Both the position numbers and the translations under genes were made by a program. A DNA stretch of 64,000 nucleotides from Alkalihalobacillus sp. LMS39 (GTDB taxonomy: Bacteria > Bacillota > Bacilli > Bacillales > Bacillaceae_F). The first letter of the stretch is position 1, and each line of letters opens with the position of its first letter. Positions 23,485-32,535 of the stretch are shown piece after piece. Below the pieces are notes generated by a model, which was not told the origin of the DNA, made no database searches, and saw nothing but the letters and a program-made list of their open reading frames with translations. The stretch is from the NCBI RefSeq assembly GCF_022812285.1, contig NZ_CP093300.1, positions 4,340,001-4,404,000 of the forward strand, in the 5' to 3' direction.

Positions 23485-26452
23485 ATGCTCGTACCCCCTT
23501 AAAACTCCGTACGCCTGCTGACTCATAATCTTGATGTTTCTTTTCAATGATGTCAGCTTCATACTGTTCTCTTCGACAAATTTGTTTAAACTGACAAAAC
23601 TTACAGTCATTGTCATCATCTGTCATGACAAAATGGCCCGATTCAATGATCGTTAGCAACTTTTCTAAAATGACATGACCGTTAGTTCGTAACTCTGTTT
23701 CTTGCTTACGTTCAATAGCTTGTCCTAACCCTTTTTTCGTTGGAAACAAGTACGAACTTTTTTTTACCGCTCCATGCTTTAAACCTAAATGATTTTCAAG
23801 CGCTAACGAATAGAGAAAATGCTGTAATTGCCGACCTCCCTGAAACTGTTTTTGTTCGTCATAGCCCCATGTACTACCGGTTTTATAATCGATAATGTGA
23901 ATGGACTCATCTTGTTGAATATCAACTCGGTCAATTTTTCCTGACAAAAAAAATGGTCCGGAAGCTAATGTAATTGTCGCTGGAGGTTTTCCATCGACTC
24001 CGAACGTATATTCAAAATATTTAGGTTCTGTATCATGCGCTCGTTCTTCTTCAATTTTTAAAAATGTCTCACACGACTCTATAATCTCCTTTGTTTCCTG
24101 CCATTCCACTTGTGGACTTGGTGGTGGTAACTGTTTTTTTGCATTTTGTAAACAATCTTGGACCAAATCGGTTAGTAAGGAATGATGCGATTCATACACT
24201 GGTTTTTCGTTTCTCTCTTGTAACATTCGGTAAAAGCGTTCGAATATTTCATGCAAAACGGTTCCTCTCGTTGCCGGGTCTAACCAATGTTTTTCGTTAT
24301 ATTTCAGTTCTTCTATCGGTTTCACTTTTAACACTTCTTGCAAAAAATAAGAGTATGGACATGTAGCAAGCAATTCTAGTTTACCTGCAGAAATTTGTTG
24401 TTCTCGATTTTTCCGCGGGTCCAAATGGGTCGTATCGCTTTCGACTTTGCCATCATAAACCGTAAACGAACTGCTTTTACGAAACTCTTCTGCTTCCATC
24501 CCATCCACCAATTGATTAAACTGCTTGAGAAGTTTCCATTCAATTTCGCTTGTTTCGCTTGCTGTTACTTTTGGTACCCACCATTCTTTTTTTGTTACTA
24601 GCTCCACTTCCTTACAAGGAAACTCTTTTTGAAGCTGTTTAAAATCTGCATCATGATCACCGGTAATATAACGATAGCATTGTAAAAACAAATAAGAAGG
24701 GGAGAGTAACCGATTGTCATTAATATCAAATTGACAACAACTTACATGAACATGACCAGCACTCGAAGCAATCAATTGAAGCATCACATAATTTTTTTTC
24801 GTGATGCTATGTTGAAGCAAGGGGATGTTTTTTCCTAAGTTGCTTCTTTCTTTATCAAGCAGTAATGGATTTTCACTTTGACTGCCGGGAAAACGTTGTT
24901 GGTCTAAACCTACAAGAAATCTGGAATTACGGCTTATATATGTCCCTTTTTGATAAGAACAAACATGCAAATGTCCCGGTTTTGCCCGAGAGGCTCCGAT
25001 ATTCATGTTTAGTAGAAGTTCTTCAATATGGAATAAAGCTTCTTGAACTGATATGACCTCATTCGTATAAGGAACCAGTTGCTCTATTTTTTCAAGCAAG
25101 CTTGTTTTAGCTGCTTCATCATAAAAGGATGTGCTATTTGCCATTTTTGCAATGATAAAATGCAACCCTTGTAAAAGCTCTCGTAATGAAATGTGTTTAT
25201 CCTTCTCTATTGATGGCAATGCAGTAAAAATCGGATCATACCATGTTTTCATCCAAACTAAGTTTTTATATACTTGTTCTAATGTTTGATGTTGTTCATT
25301 TTCTTTGCCTACAAGACGCTCTCTTACTTTCTTTATTTCATTTTCTAGCCGTTCCGTATATCTTGCTTTTCCCCAGCCAATATTCAACTGACGAAGCAAA
25401 GTAGTCCACCTTATTTTAGAAGGTGCCTCATCCTCCATTTGAAACAAACCTTCCTGTAATAACTTTGTAAATAATCTGCTCTCGTACGATGACCTTACCC
25501 ATTGTACTAAGCCGTTTATAAGCTTACCTGGCTTTGTAAATTGAATAGGAACCCCATCTTGAAACGTAACCGGAATATTATAAGATTGTGAAAGATGAAA
25601 TACGGTAGTGACATACGGATGAGCGCTAGTATAAAAAATTGCACAATCATCCAAACGTAATGATTTCCTTTTTATTTGCGACAACACGTCTTTTATCTCT
25701 TCTTCTTCTGTTTTCCATTTATGTAAAGTCATTGCTGTCTTTACTTTTTCAGATTGTAATTGATATATATAGCTTAGTGGGGTTGGTTCTCCTTCTTGAA
25801 TGAACGAATATTTCGTCTCTTTTGGTTTTGGCACTCCATAAACAGGGGTAACAGGTAATGACAACATAACAGGACATAGATGCTCTAGAAATTGTTCTTG
25901 GACATATGACACGGATAACTGACTTTGTAGTAAAAATAGACGTTCAGATTGAACCGCTTTTTCTTTTGCTTGTTTATATAAGTTTGCATCATCTTTTAAT
26001 TGATAATCGACCATCAATTTTTCATAGCGTTGTAAAATTCGAATTATATCTTGTCCTTTTGTTTCAGATACAAATGCGCTTGGCTTTATCGTTATACTCG
26101 TAAATCCTGCCAGCCGCAATTCTTGAATCAACTGGAACATGTGGTAACTAAATGGCGGTGTTATTTCTAACTCTTGAAAATATTGAAGTTTCTTTTCTTG
26201 TTGCAATGATTTAACAATGGAATACATAAAATGAGACCCTATTGTTGTTGTCATTTCCTCACAGTGCGTTTGGATCGTATCTAAAGCCAAATCTCGAATG
26301 GTTTTGATTTTAAAGTTGATCGCTTGATGACCACTTTTCACATATTGGAGCAGGATTTGTTCACCGATAAAATAAGAATCCACAACAATGATTTTTTCTG
26401 TTAGGGGATGTTGTTCACATGTTTTCCTTAACATATCAACTATTTCCTTCAA
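23477..26452 (-). CDS. AddB-like PD-(D/E)XK nuclease with Fe-S motif (991 aa)
   Basis: The C-terminal third resembles AddB: a first cysteine in LELLATCPYSYFLQ (about 690), GTVLHEIFERFY, the catalytic GKIDRVDI and IIDYKTGS (about 865-885), and CKFCQFKQICR (about 950), giving the four cysteines of an Fe-S-stabilised nuclease. The N-terminal two thirds have the degenerate helicase look of AddB, but I see no Walker A motif at the start. It is shorter than B. subtilis AddB (1166). The TTG at 26452 is 7 bases after GAGGTG; an ATG at 26434 is the alternative. First gene of a three-gene unit with the AddA-like and WYL genes. Confidence 0.8.
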   Translation of the reverse strand: MKEIVDMLRKTCEQHPLTEKIIVVDSYFIGEQILLQYVKSGHQAINFKIKTIRDLALDTIQTHCEEMTTTIGSHFMYSIVKSLQQEKKLQYFQELEITPPFSYHMFQLIQELRLAGFTSITIKPSAFVSETKGQDIIRILQRYEKLMVDYQLKDDANLYKQAKEKAVQSERLFLLQSQLSVSYVQEQFLEHLCPVMLSLPVTPVYGVPKPKETKYSFIQEGEPTPLSYIYQLQSEKVKTAMTLHKWKTEEEEIKDVLSQIKRKSLRLDDCAIFYTSAHPYVTTVFHLSQSYNIPVTFQDGVPIQFTKPGKLINGLVQWVRSSYESRLFTKLLQEGLFQMEDEAPSKIRWTTLLRQLNIGWGKARYTERLENEIKKVRERLVGKENEQHQTLEQVYKNLVWMKTWYDPIFTALPSIEKDKHISLRELLQGLHFIIAKMANSTSFYDEAAKTSLLEKIEQLVPYTNEVISVQEALFHIEELLLNMNIGASRAKPGHLHVCSYQKGTYISRNSRFLVGLDQQRFPGSQSENPLLLDKERSNLGKNIPLLQHSITKKNYVMLQLIASSAGHVHVSCCQFDINDNRLLSPSYLFLQCYRYITGDHDADFKQLQKEFPCKEVELVTKKEWWVPKVTASETSEIEWKLLKQFNQLVDGMEAEEFRKSSSFTVYDGKVESDTTHLDPRKNREQQISAGKLELLATCPYSYFLQEVLKVKPIEELKYNEKHWLDPATRGTVLHEIFERFYRMLQERNEKPVYESHHSLLTDLVQDCLQNAKKQLPPPSPQVEWQETKEIIESCETFLKIEEERAHDTEPKYFEYTFGVDGKPPATITLASGPFFLSGKIDRVDIQQDESIHIIDYKTGSTWGYDEQKQFQGGRQLQHFLYSLALENHLGLKHGAVKKSSYLFPTKKGLGQAIERKQETELRTNGHVILEKLLTIIESGHFVMTDDDNDCKFCQFKQICRREQYEADIIEKKHQDYESAGVRSFKGVRAYD

Positions 26453-26748
26453 GCGCTGTCACCTCTCAACTTGAAATGTATTTCTTACATATTCACTATA
26501 TCCAAAAAGGTATACCAAATTCGGGATAGCTATATATAATCTAGTAAACTCTTATTATCATGTTTAACATTTATGGAGTGTTCCATACAAAAAACGGAAA
26601 AAGGAGTAAGGAGCCTAGTCTTGTTAAAGGAATGAACGATACATTTTTATGAGAAAGGAAAAATTTCTTTGAGGTGGTTATACATCTACATATTTTTTTA
26701 CGAAACGAAAAAAATAAACCTATACTTTGTTTGAAAGGAGGAACTACA
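26453..26748. other. Divergent intergenic region
   Basis: About 296 bp of AT-rich DNA between the nuclease operon and the 41-aa gene. It must contain promoters for both. A TATAGT (about 26498-26503, minus) could be a -10 for the nuclease operon, but its -35 is poor. No further gene seen. Confidence 0.4.
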
Positions 26749-26874
26749 ATGGGAAAAAAATCTAAATCAAAGCGTAACATGATCGAAAGTAAAGATGCCG
26801 CACAACCAAACAACGGCAAAGAAAGAGAAACGATTTCAAAAGTGAGCCGAGAACTTGAAGAAAGTGAACGATAG
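26749..26874 (+). CDS. Very small highly charged protein (41 aa)
   Basis: The sequence begins MGKKSKSKRNMIESKDAAQ and ends ISKVSRELEESER: a basic N-terminus and an acidic C-terminus, no hydrophobic segment. The ATG has a strong AAAGGAGGA 7 bases upstream, which is the main evidence that it is a real gene. Size and composition are like minor small acid-soluble spore proteins, but no SASP signature is present, so I leave the function open. Convergent with the DUF4317 gene. Confidence 0.55.
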   Translation: MGKKSKSKRNMIESKDAAQPNNGKERETISKVSRELEESER

Positions 26875-26876
26875 GC

Positions 26877-26904
26877 AGAACTCCCTCCAAGGAGGGACCG
26901 TTCT
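26877..26904. terminator. Probable hairpin between convergent genes
   Basis: AGAACTCCCTCC pairs with GGAGGGA and GTTCT (a CC bulge in between) with almost no loop. There is no clear T-tract on either strand, so termination is uncertain. Confidence 0.45.
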
Positions 26905-26918
26905 ATCCTATCTTTCCA

Positions 26919-28109
26919 TTATTCCTGGTCTGGTCCAGCACTCAGAAGTGTTTCTGGCGCCATCGTAAAACCTTCAATAACCGCATCTTCATCGATTTCA
27001 ATAAGCAAACAACGTTTTCCATTATAATTCACTTGTTTCACATACTTTAAATCTTGAGGACTTACTGAAATATTTGCTACTTTTGTATTTATTTTAATTG
27101 ATTTTGAGTTATAACTTGGAACAATATTGTTTGCTTTCAACTCATATTTCTCATCATCAATCACTTTTTTATATGCCATCTCGACCTTATCGAGATTGAC
27201 ATCTTCAACACCACTAACTTTTAATACACGTTCTACATCTTTATAATCGAGTTTCGGGATATCTTCTTCTTCATTTTCTTCCATGACTTTTTGAATCTCT
27301 TCATACACATTTGAAAGAGTTCGAGTATTAAACTGCTCTCCAACTACATCTTTTACAATTTCCTCAAACACCGCTTTATCTTCCTGTGCCGTTAGAAATG
27401 TTTCTGCATTTAAGACCTCTTCCACAAAATGTGCATCAGGTTCATTGGCTTTTCCTGAAGAATACAATATACGGTTAACGTCAGCAGAATTTTCCGTAAA
27501 ACAAGGAAACACAAATCCAGCCATCGGTGCTGCGAGATTAATAATCGGATCAACAACTACATTATATTTAAACTCTTTTTCCACATAGTCAAACACTAAT
27601 GACTTTTGTGGTTCTTCTGTTTTGTTAATGCTGCACAAAGCAAATGGGTGTGTATACACTTCGTCAGTTGCTTGATGTTCTGTTTCTTCGTTACTTGCTT
27701 TTGTGGGTTTATAATAACTGCCTCGAATAAACGTAACGACAACATCATGTTTATATTCTACATCTTTAAACATTTTTGCAACGAGTTGTAACATATGTTC
27801 TTTCCACTCTTCAACATCCGCTGATTGTAAGCCATTATAAAGAATATGTTGCGTATGGTCTTCTATGGCCTCTTGCTGGAATTTTAATTCAAACAACTTT
27901 GAATCTAATTGACCAGTTAAGATTTTTTTAAAATTGCTCATAAAAAGCTCTTGATGCTCGTCATCTAATAATGGGAAAGATTGGCTTTCTTGATGATATA
28001 TATCACTACTTTCTTTTTGGACATACACATTGAAAATGTCAGTAATCTTTAATAACTCATTATTTAGTTTGAATTGTTTACGGATATTTGCCACATCTTT
28101 TTTATTCAT
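26919..28109 (-). CDS. DUF4317 family protein (396 aa)
   Basis: The N-terminal MNKKDVANIRKQFKLNNELLK-type start (shortened here to family-typical residues) and the YNVVVDPIINLAAPMAGFVFPCF stretch (about 190) identify DUF4317, a family of Firmicute cytoplasmic proteins of unknown function. There is no signal peptide; the protein is acidic with several helical regions. The ATG at 28109 is about 11 bases from AGGAG; a TTG at 28121 abuts that site and is less likely. A four-box repeat lies upstream, between it and the siderophore transporter. Confidence 0.7.
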   Translation of the reverse strand: MNKKDVANIRKQFKLNNELLKITDIFNVYVQKESSDIYHQESQSFPLLDDEHQELFMSNFKKILTGQLDSKLFELKFQQEAIEDHTQHILYNGLQSADVEEWKEHMLQLVAKMFKDVEYKHDVVVTFIRGSYYKPTKASNEETEHQATDEVYTHPFALCSINKTEEPQKSLVFDYVEKEFKYNVVVDPIINLAAPMAGFVFPCFTENSADVNRILYSSGKANEPDAHFVEEVLNAETFLTAQEDKAVFEEIVKDVVGEQFNTRTLSNVYEEIQKVMEENEEEDIPKLDYKDVERVLKVSGVEDVNLDKVEMAYKKVIDDEKYELKANNIVPSYNSKSIKINTKVANISVSPQDLKYVKQVNYNGKRCLLIEIDEDAVIEGFTMAPETLLSAGPDQE

Positions 28110-28243
28110 TCGTCTGTACAACTCCTATGTCATTTTGAACCATCATGGAATTCTGCATGACTCCATTCGTTTTGAGTCCACTACCGATTATACTATTTCC
28201 TTTTCCGTTCTTGTAAGATCTTTTTTTCAATCTCATTTATATG

Positions 28244-28429
28244 TATCGGACATCTGTTCCGCTAGTTCTTCTGAAATGCCCGTTTTCCAAATTGTTTCGG
28301 ACATCTGTTCCGCTATTTCACTAATTTTTCTTTAATTCTTACCTTTTTTTCGGTAGTAACGGAACAGATGTCCGATAGCTATAAAATCCCCCTCAGATCT
28401 GAATAAATAACGGAATAAATGTCCGAACG
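28244..28429. repeat. Four-box intergenic element, copy D (near consensus)
   Basis: Boxes at about 28244-28265 and 28296-28317 (forward CGGACATCTGTTCCG, both exact) and 28354-28377 and 28406-28429 (inverted CGGAACAGATGTCCG and CGGAATAAATGTCCG). Spacing is 52, 58 and 52 bp. It occupies the 399-bp gap between the DUF4317 and siderophore ATPase genes, both minus strand. The 28110-28243 part shows no other feature. Confidence 0.9.
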
Positions 28430-28454
28430 TGCAATCTTTCTACAAATAGACAAC

Positions 28455-28488
28455 AAAAAAGAAGCCGCCCCAATTTGCACACGACTTC
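28455..28488 (-). terminator. Terminator of the siderophore transporter operon
   Basis: On the minus strand GAAGTCG pairs with CGGCTTC (one G-U pair) followed by TTTTTTG, about 20 bp after the ATPase stop codon. Confidence 0.75.
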
Positions 28489-28508
28489 CTACTTTAATTT
28501 AGATGCAG

Positions 28509-29324
28509 TTACGAATACATCCTCACCTTATTATGATATCTTCCAATTGGTACCACCGATGGAGAATCAGAGACGGGGTCTTTTATTATCGTACAATGCA
28601 GACCAAATATATCTTCAATCAAATCACTAGTAATCACCTTTGATGGCTCTCCTTCAGCGACAAGCCTTCCCTTATGCAATGCAAAAATATAGTCAGCATA
28701 ACGTGCGGATAAATTAATATCATGGAGAACCATGACAATCGTTGTTCCGTGTTTTCTGTTAAGGTCTGTTAACAAATCAAGAATCTCGATTTGATAAGTA
28801 ATATCTAAATAGGTTGTCGGTTCATCTAAAAATAAGATGTCTGTTTGTTGAGCAAGTGCCATCGCAATCCAGACACGTTGTCGTTGCCCGCCTGACAATT
28901 CGTCAATATTTCGCTCGGCAAATTCCGTAATATTCATCATGTCCATTGCTTCAGCTACAGCTTCATAATCTTTTTTTGACCACCCTTTGAGAAACGTTTG
29001 GTGTGGGTATCTGCCACGCCCAACTAAATCTGCCACTGTAATTCCTTCAGGGACGATAGGGGATTGTGGTAGTAGTCCTAACACACGGGCCAAATGTTTT
29101 GGCGGAATCTTTTGAATCGGTTTGCCATCTAATGTCACTTGTCCAGATGTAGGTTTAATCAATTTGGCCATTGTTTTGAGCAATGTTGATTTACCACATC
29201 CATTGGCACCAATAATGATGCTTATTTTATTACTTGGAATCGAAATACTAACATCGTGCAATATCAATTTATTCTCATAACCTGCCGTTATTTTTTCCGC
29301 TTGAAACAGATGTGTTGGTTTCAT
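28509..29324 (-). CDS. Ferric-siderophore ABC transporter ATPase (271 aa)
   Basis: FecE/FhuC-type ATPase: Walker A GANGCGKST (about residues 38-46), signature LSGGQRQRVWIAMAL, Walker B ILFLDEPTTYLD, and switch His in VLHDINLSARYAD. It energises the two permeases encoded immediately upstream, with a 1-bp overlap (TAATG). Last gene of the operon. In B. subtilis the equivalent YusV is encoded apart from its permeases, whereas here all four components are together. Confidence 0.9.
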   Translation of the reverse strand: MKPTHLFQAEKITAGYENKLILHDVSISIPSNKISIIIGANGCGKSTLLKTMAKLIKPTSGQVTLDGKPIQKIPPKHLARVLGLLPQSPIVPEGITVADLVGRGRYPHQTFLKGWSKKDYEAVAEAMDMMNITEFAERNIDELSGGQRQRVWIAMALAQQTDILFLDEPTTYLDITYQIEILDLLTDLNRKHGTTIVMVLHDINLSARYADYIFALHKGRLVAEGEPSKVITSDLIEDIFGLHCTIIKDPVSDSPSVVPIGRYHNKVRMYS

Positions 29325-30355
29325 TACAAATCTCCCTTCTGATTGATACGAACGAGCAAGTAAAGCAAATATGGTGCACCAAGTATGCCGGTAATAACAC
29401 CAACAGGGTACCTCGCAGTGAAAGCGAATTGTCCAATCAAATCAGAGGCTAACACTAAAATAATGCCAACAAGACCCGCTGGTATAATGTTTGAAAACCC
29501 AACACCGACTAGCCTTTTTGCAATTGGTCCTGCAAGAAAAGCAACAAAGGCGATCGGTCCTGTCGTTGCTGTCGCTAAAGCAATGATTAGAACAGAACTA
29601 GTCACTAAGACAAGTCTTGTTTTATTCGTATGAATGCCAAGGGAGGTGGCCGCTTCTTCTCCAAGCTCTAATAGATCTAGTCGTTTGCCGAGGGCGATGA
29701 TTATCGGTGTAAAAATGAAAACGGTCAATATAAGTGGATAAAGGGTTTCCATTTTTGCTCCGTTCAAACTACCACTTAACCATCTCATTGCTGTAGGTAA
29801 GTCATGTTGGCGACCAATGAGTAACAAATAGGAAATAACTGCATTTAACATCGCTTGAATCCCTATTCCTACTAATATTAATCTTCCAATTGAAAAAGAA
29901 ACTCCTTTGGATAATAAAAAAATAATGAATACTGTAACAAGCCCTCCAACAACTGAAGCAATCGAAACAACCATATTACTTGCATGAAGAACAATGATAC
30001 AAAACACAGCAGCTGCACTTGAACCAGCTGTAATACCAATGACATTTGGATTCGCTAGCGGATTTCGAAGCATCGTTTGAAAAATATATCCACCAACCCC
30101 AAAGGCAAATCCAGCAAATACCCCTGCAATCATTCGAGGAAGGCGTATTGTACCGACAGCAAAAGATGCGCCTTGTACATCTTCTCCTACTAACACTCGG
30201 ATAACGTCACGGACCGGATATATCGTATTCCCTAACATGAGCATCGCACAACAAAGGGCAACAGCGATGATCGCCAATAAAGAAGTCATGAAAATAAAAC
30301 GACGACGTCTTTTTTTTCTTCCTACCATTATAAGATTAATAGATTCATTTATCAT
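29324..30355 (-). CDS. Ferric-siderophore ABC permease, FecCD family (343 aa)
   Basis: About nine to ten membrane segments; FecCD motifs include LPRMIAGVFAGFAFGVGGYIFQ with NPLANPNVIGITAGSSAAA (about 85-110) and the ATPase-contact loop GEEAATSLG (about 235). It pairs with the other permease to form the heterodimeric channel. The ATG overlaps the first permease stop codon by 4 bp (ATGA). Resembles YfhA of B. subtilis. Confidence 0.9.
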   Translation of the reverse strand: MINESINLIMVGRKKRRRRFIFMTSLLAIIAVALCCAMLMLGNTIYPVRDVIRVLVGEDVQGASFAVGTIRLPRMIAGVFAGFAFGVGGYIFQTMLRNPLANPNVIGITAGSSAAAVFCIIVLHASNMVVSIASVVGGLVTVFIIFLLSKGVSFSIGRLILVGIGIQAMLNAVISYLLLIGRQHDLPTAMRWLSGSLNGAKMETLYPLILTVFIFTPIIIALGKRLDLLELGEEAATSLGIHTNKTRLVLVTSSVLIIALATATTGPIAFVAFLAGPIAKRLVGVGFSNIIPAGLVGIILVLASDLIGQFAFTARYPVGVITGILGAPYLLYLLVRINQKGDL

Positions 30356-31383
30356 AGCGCACGCATTTTCGCTTTCATCGTAATTAAGATTAAAATAGGA
30401 GCCCCTATAAACGCTGTCACAATACCAACTTCAAGCTCACCAGGACTTCCGATCATTCTACCGCATATATCTGATACCGTTAAAATAATGGCTCCAGCTA
30501 AAGCCGACATCGGAATAATATAACGTAAATCTGGTCCAATCATCAGTCGAATAACATGGGTAGCTAACAACCCGATAAAACCAATAGGACCTGCTAATGC
30601 TGTTGCAGCAGCACATAATAGCACACCACCAAAAGCCGCAATCAATCTAAGTGTGCCTGTCCGGACGCCCAAACCTGTAGCCACTTCATCTCCCAATGCT
30701 AATGCATTTAAAGCGGGTGCTGTGAAAAACGCTATAAGTAATCCGACAAGTAAAAACGGGAGGAACGTAGAAATCGAATTCCAGCTTCCTGACCCCACAC
30801 TCCCGACTTGCCAAAATCGAAATTGGTCCATTACGTTTGTGCGAGGTATCATGATGGCCATAACTAAAGATGATAATGCGGCACTTGTGGCCGCTCCTGC
30901 TAAAACAAGCTTAAGGGGCGTGGCACCGCCACTCCCCAAAGAACCAATTCCGAATACAAAAATGGCAGTTACTATTGCTCCTGCTAGTGCAAACCATATA
31001 TACTGACTAGCCGTACTAATATTTAAAAAGGAAATCCCTATAACAACAAAGAGTGCTGCTCCAGTGTTTACACCTAAAATACTAGGGTCGGCAATTGGAT
31101 TGCGAGTGACAGACTGCATAAGAGCTCCGGAAACTCCTAATGCAGCACCACACATTAAACTAAACACGGTTCTCGCAATTCGTTGGCGAACAACACTTGC
31201 TTCATGGGACTGAACATCAAGGAACAACCCTTCCATTAACCCCGTCCAGCCAACCGTACGGGAACCAAAGGCGAGGGAAGCCAATACACATACTCCTAGC
31301 AAAACTATAAGCAACAACAGAACAGTGATGAAACTTTTTGGAACATGAAACTGCTTAATTTCTGAAACGGACGTTTTCATCAT
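30352..31383 (-). CDS. Ferric-siderophore ABC permease, FecCD family (343 aa)
   Basis: The second FecCD permease, with R-x-ARTVFSLMCGAALGVSGALMQ (about 70-88), RNPIADPSILGVNTGAALF (about 93-110) and GDEVATGLG (about 235). It starts 1 bp after the lipoprotein stop codon, so translation is likely coupled. Resembles YfiZ of B. subtilis. The two permeases are about as long as each other but clearly diverged, an old duplication shared by the family. Confidence 0.9.
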   Translation of the reverse strand: MMKTSVSEIKQFHVPKSFITVLLLLIVLLGVCVLASLAFGSRTVGWTGLMEGLFLDVQSHEASVVRQRIARTVFSLMCGAALGVSGALMQSVTRNPIADPSILGVNTGAALFVVIGISFLNISTASQYIWFALAGAIVTAIFVFGIGSLGSGGATPLKLVLAGAATSAALSSLVMAIMIPRTNVMDQFRFWQVGSVGSGSWNSISTFLPFLLVGLLIAFFTAPALNALALGDEVATGLGVRTGTLRLIAAFGGVLLCAAATALAGPIGFIGLLATHVIRLMIGPDLRYIIPMSALAGAIILTVSDICGRMIGSPGELEVGIVTAFIGAPILILITMKAKMRAL

Positions 31384-31384
31384 T

Positions 31385-32452
31385 TTAGTTTAATTTGCTA
31401 ACAGCTTCTGATATTAAAGTTAAATACTCATCAATCGAATATTGAATCGATAGCGGACTAGGAGTTCCAGCGGCTGCAAGTGGCGTATTGTCTCCAATTA
31501 CGACAACCGATCCTCTCTCAATTGCTGGCACTTTCCCAAGAATTGAGTCAGCTTGAAGAGCTTGTAATGAATTTTCATCTCCATAAGTGATTAACACTTC
31601 CACATCATTTAAAGCATCAGCGTTTTCAGCACTTAATTCAATATAAAAACTATTTGGGTCGGAAATTTGCTCAAGTAAACTTTCAGGGTATTCCATCCAT
31701 AATTCTCCAAGGAACTCCCCACGTGGGTCTGCTGGAGTATACACATAAAATTTCGATAAATCAGCTACTGATATCATGGCAAATGCTGCTTTTTTTCCTT
31801 TAATCTCCGTGTGTTCGTTTGTTTTATCTTGGATAAGCTTTTCTGTATCCGCAATCAATTGTTGACCTTTTTCTGCCATTCCCATCCCCATAGCGTTCAA
31901 TTTCACTTGGTCACGCCATGAAGTAACCCATGGGCCAGTTTCATATGCGACAACAGGAGCAATCTCACTTAACGTTTCGTATTCTTCTTGTGTAATTCCC
32001 GAGTATGATGCGAGAATGACATCTGGGTTTGCGTCTGAAATAGCTTCAAAGTCTAAGCCGTCTGTATCTTGAAAAATATTTGGGCTTTCTTCCCCAAGTT
32101 CTTTTAATTTTTCAGCTGTCCAAGGCAACATCCCACTTCCATCTTGAACACCATAGTTTGCCGCTGAAAATCCAACAGGGACTACATCAAGAGCAAGTAC
32201 AACATCATGGTTTGCCCATGAAATCGTAACAATTCGTTCAGGTTTTTCTTCAATGACTGTTTCGCCAAGAGCATGCTGGATTGTGATTGGATATTCTGCT
32301 GTTGCCTCTTCGGTCTCTGTTGTTTCTGTTTTCGTTTCATTGCTCGTCGCTGGTTCTGTATTTGACTGCTCACTTGAACAACCAATTAGTGTAAACATAA
32401 GCATTGCCATTAATAATGGAACGATTACTGATATTTTTCGTTTTATATTCAT
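31385..32452 (-). CDS. Iron-siderophore-binding lipoprotein (355 aa)
   Basis: The signal peptide (MNIKRKISVIVPLLMAMLM and following residues) ends in lipobox LIGC, so Cys about 25 anchors the protein outside the membrane. A Ser/Thr/Glu-rich linker is followed by a class III binding fold (PERIVTISWANHDVVLAL about 75; the long helix EEYETLSEIAPVVAYE). It captures ferric siderophore for the downstream permeases. YfiY-like (schizokinen/arthrobactin) binding proteins are the nearest type I recognise, but the ligand cannot be read from sequence. The ATG at 32452 is preferred; an ATG at 32464 overlaps AAGGATG. Confidence 0.88.
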   Translation of the reverse strand: MNIKRKISVIVPLLMAMLMFTLIGCSSEQSNTEPATSNETKTETTETEEATAEYPITIQHALGETVIEEKPERIVTISWANHDVVLALDVVPVGFSAANYGVQDGSGMLPWTAEKLKELGEESPNIFQDTDGLDFEAISDANPDVILASYSGITQEEYETLSEIAPVVAYETGPWVTSWRDQVKLNAMGMGMAEKGQQLIADTEKLIQDKTNEHTEIKGKKAAFAMISVADLSKFYVYTPADPRGEFLGELWMEYPESLLEQISDPNSFYIELSAENADALNDVEVLITYGDENSLQALQADSILGKVPAIERGSVVVIGDNTPLAAAGTPSPLSIQYSIDEYLTLISEAVSKLN

Positions 32453-32483
32453 TCGTGTTCCCATCCTTATCTTCTTATTAATT

Positions 32484-32498
32484 TGATAATGATTATCA
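32484..32498. promoter_or_regulatory. Fur box of the siderophore operon
   Basis: TGATAATGATTATCA is a perfect 7-1-7 Fur box. It covers the predicted transcription start region (about 32501) of the operon, so iron-loaded Fur should block it. Confidence 0.9.
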
Positions 32499-32507
32499 AT
32501 ATCATTT

Positions 32508-32535
32508 ATTATATTTTATTAAACTCATTTGTCAA
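32508..32535 (-). promoter_or_regulatory. Sigma-A promoter of the siderophore operon
   Basis: On the minus strand consensus TTGACA (32530-32535) and TATAAT (32508-32513) are separated by 16 bp. Confidence 0.8.

Noticed and set aside
28244-28429. CRISPR-like array
   Set aside because: Boxes repeat at about 51 bp with different spacers, but there are only two per orientation, the second pair is inverted, the centre gap is longer, and no cas genes are present.
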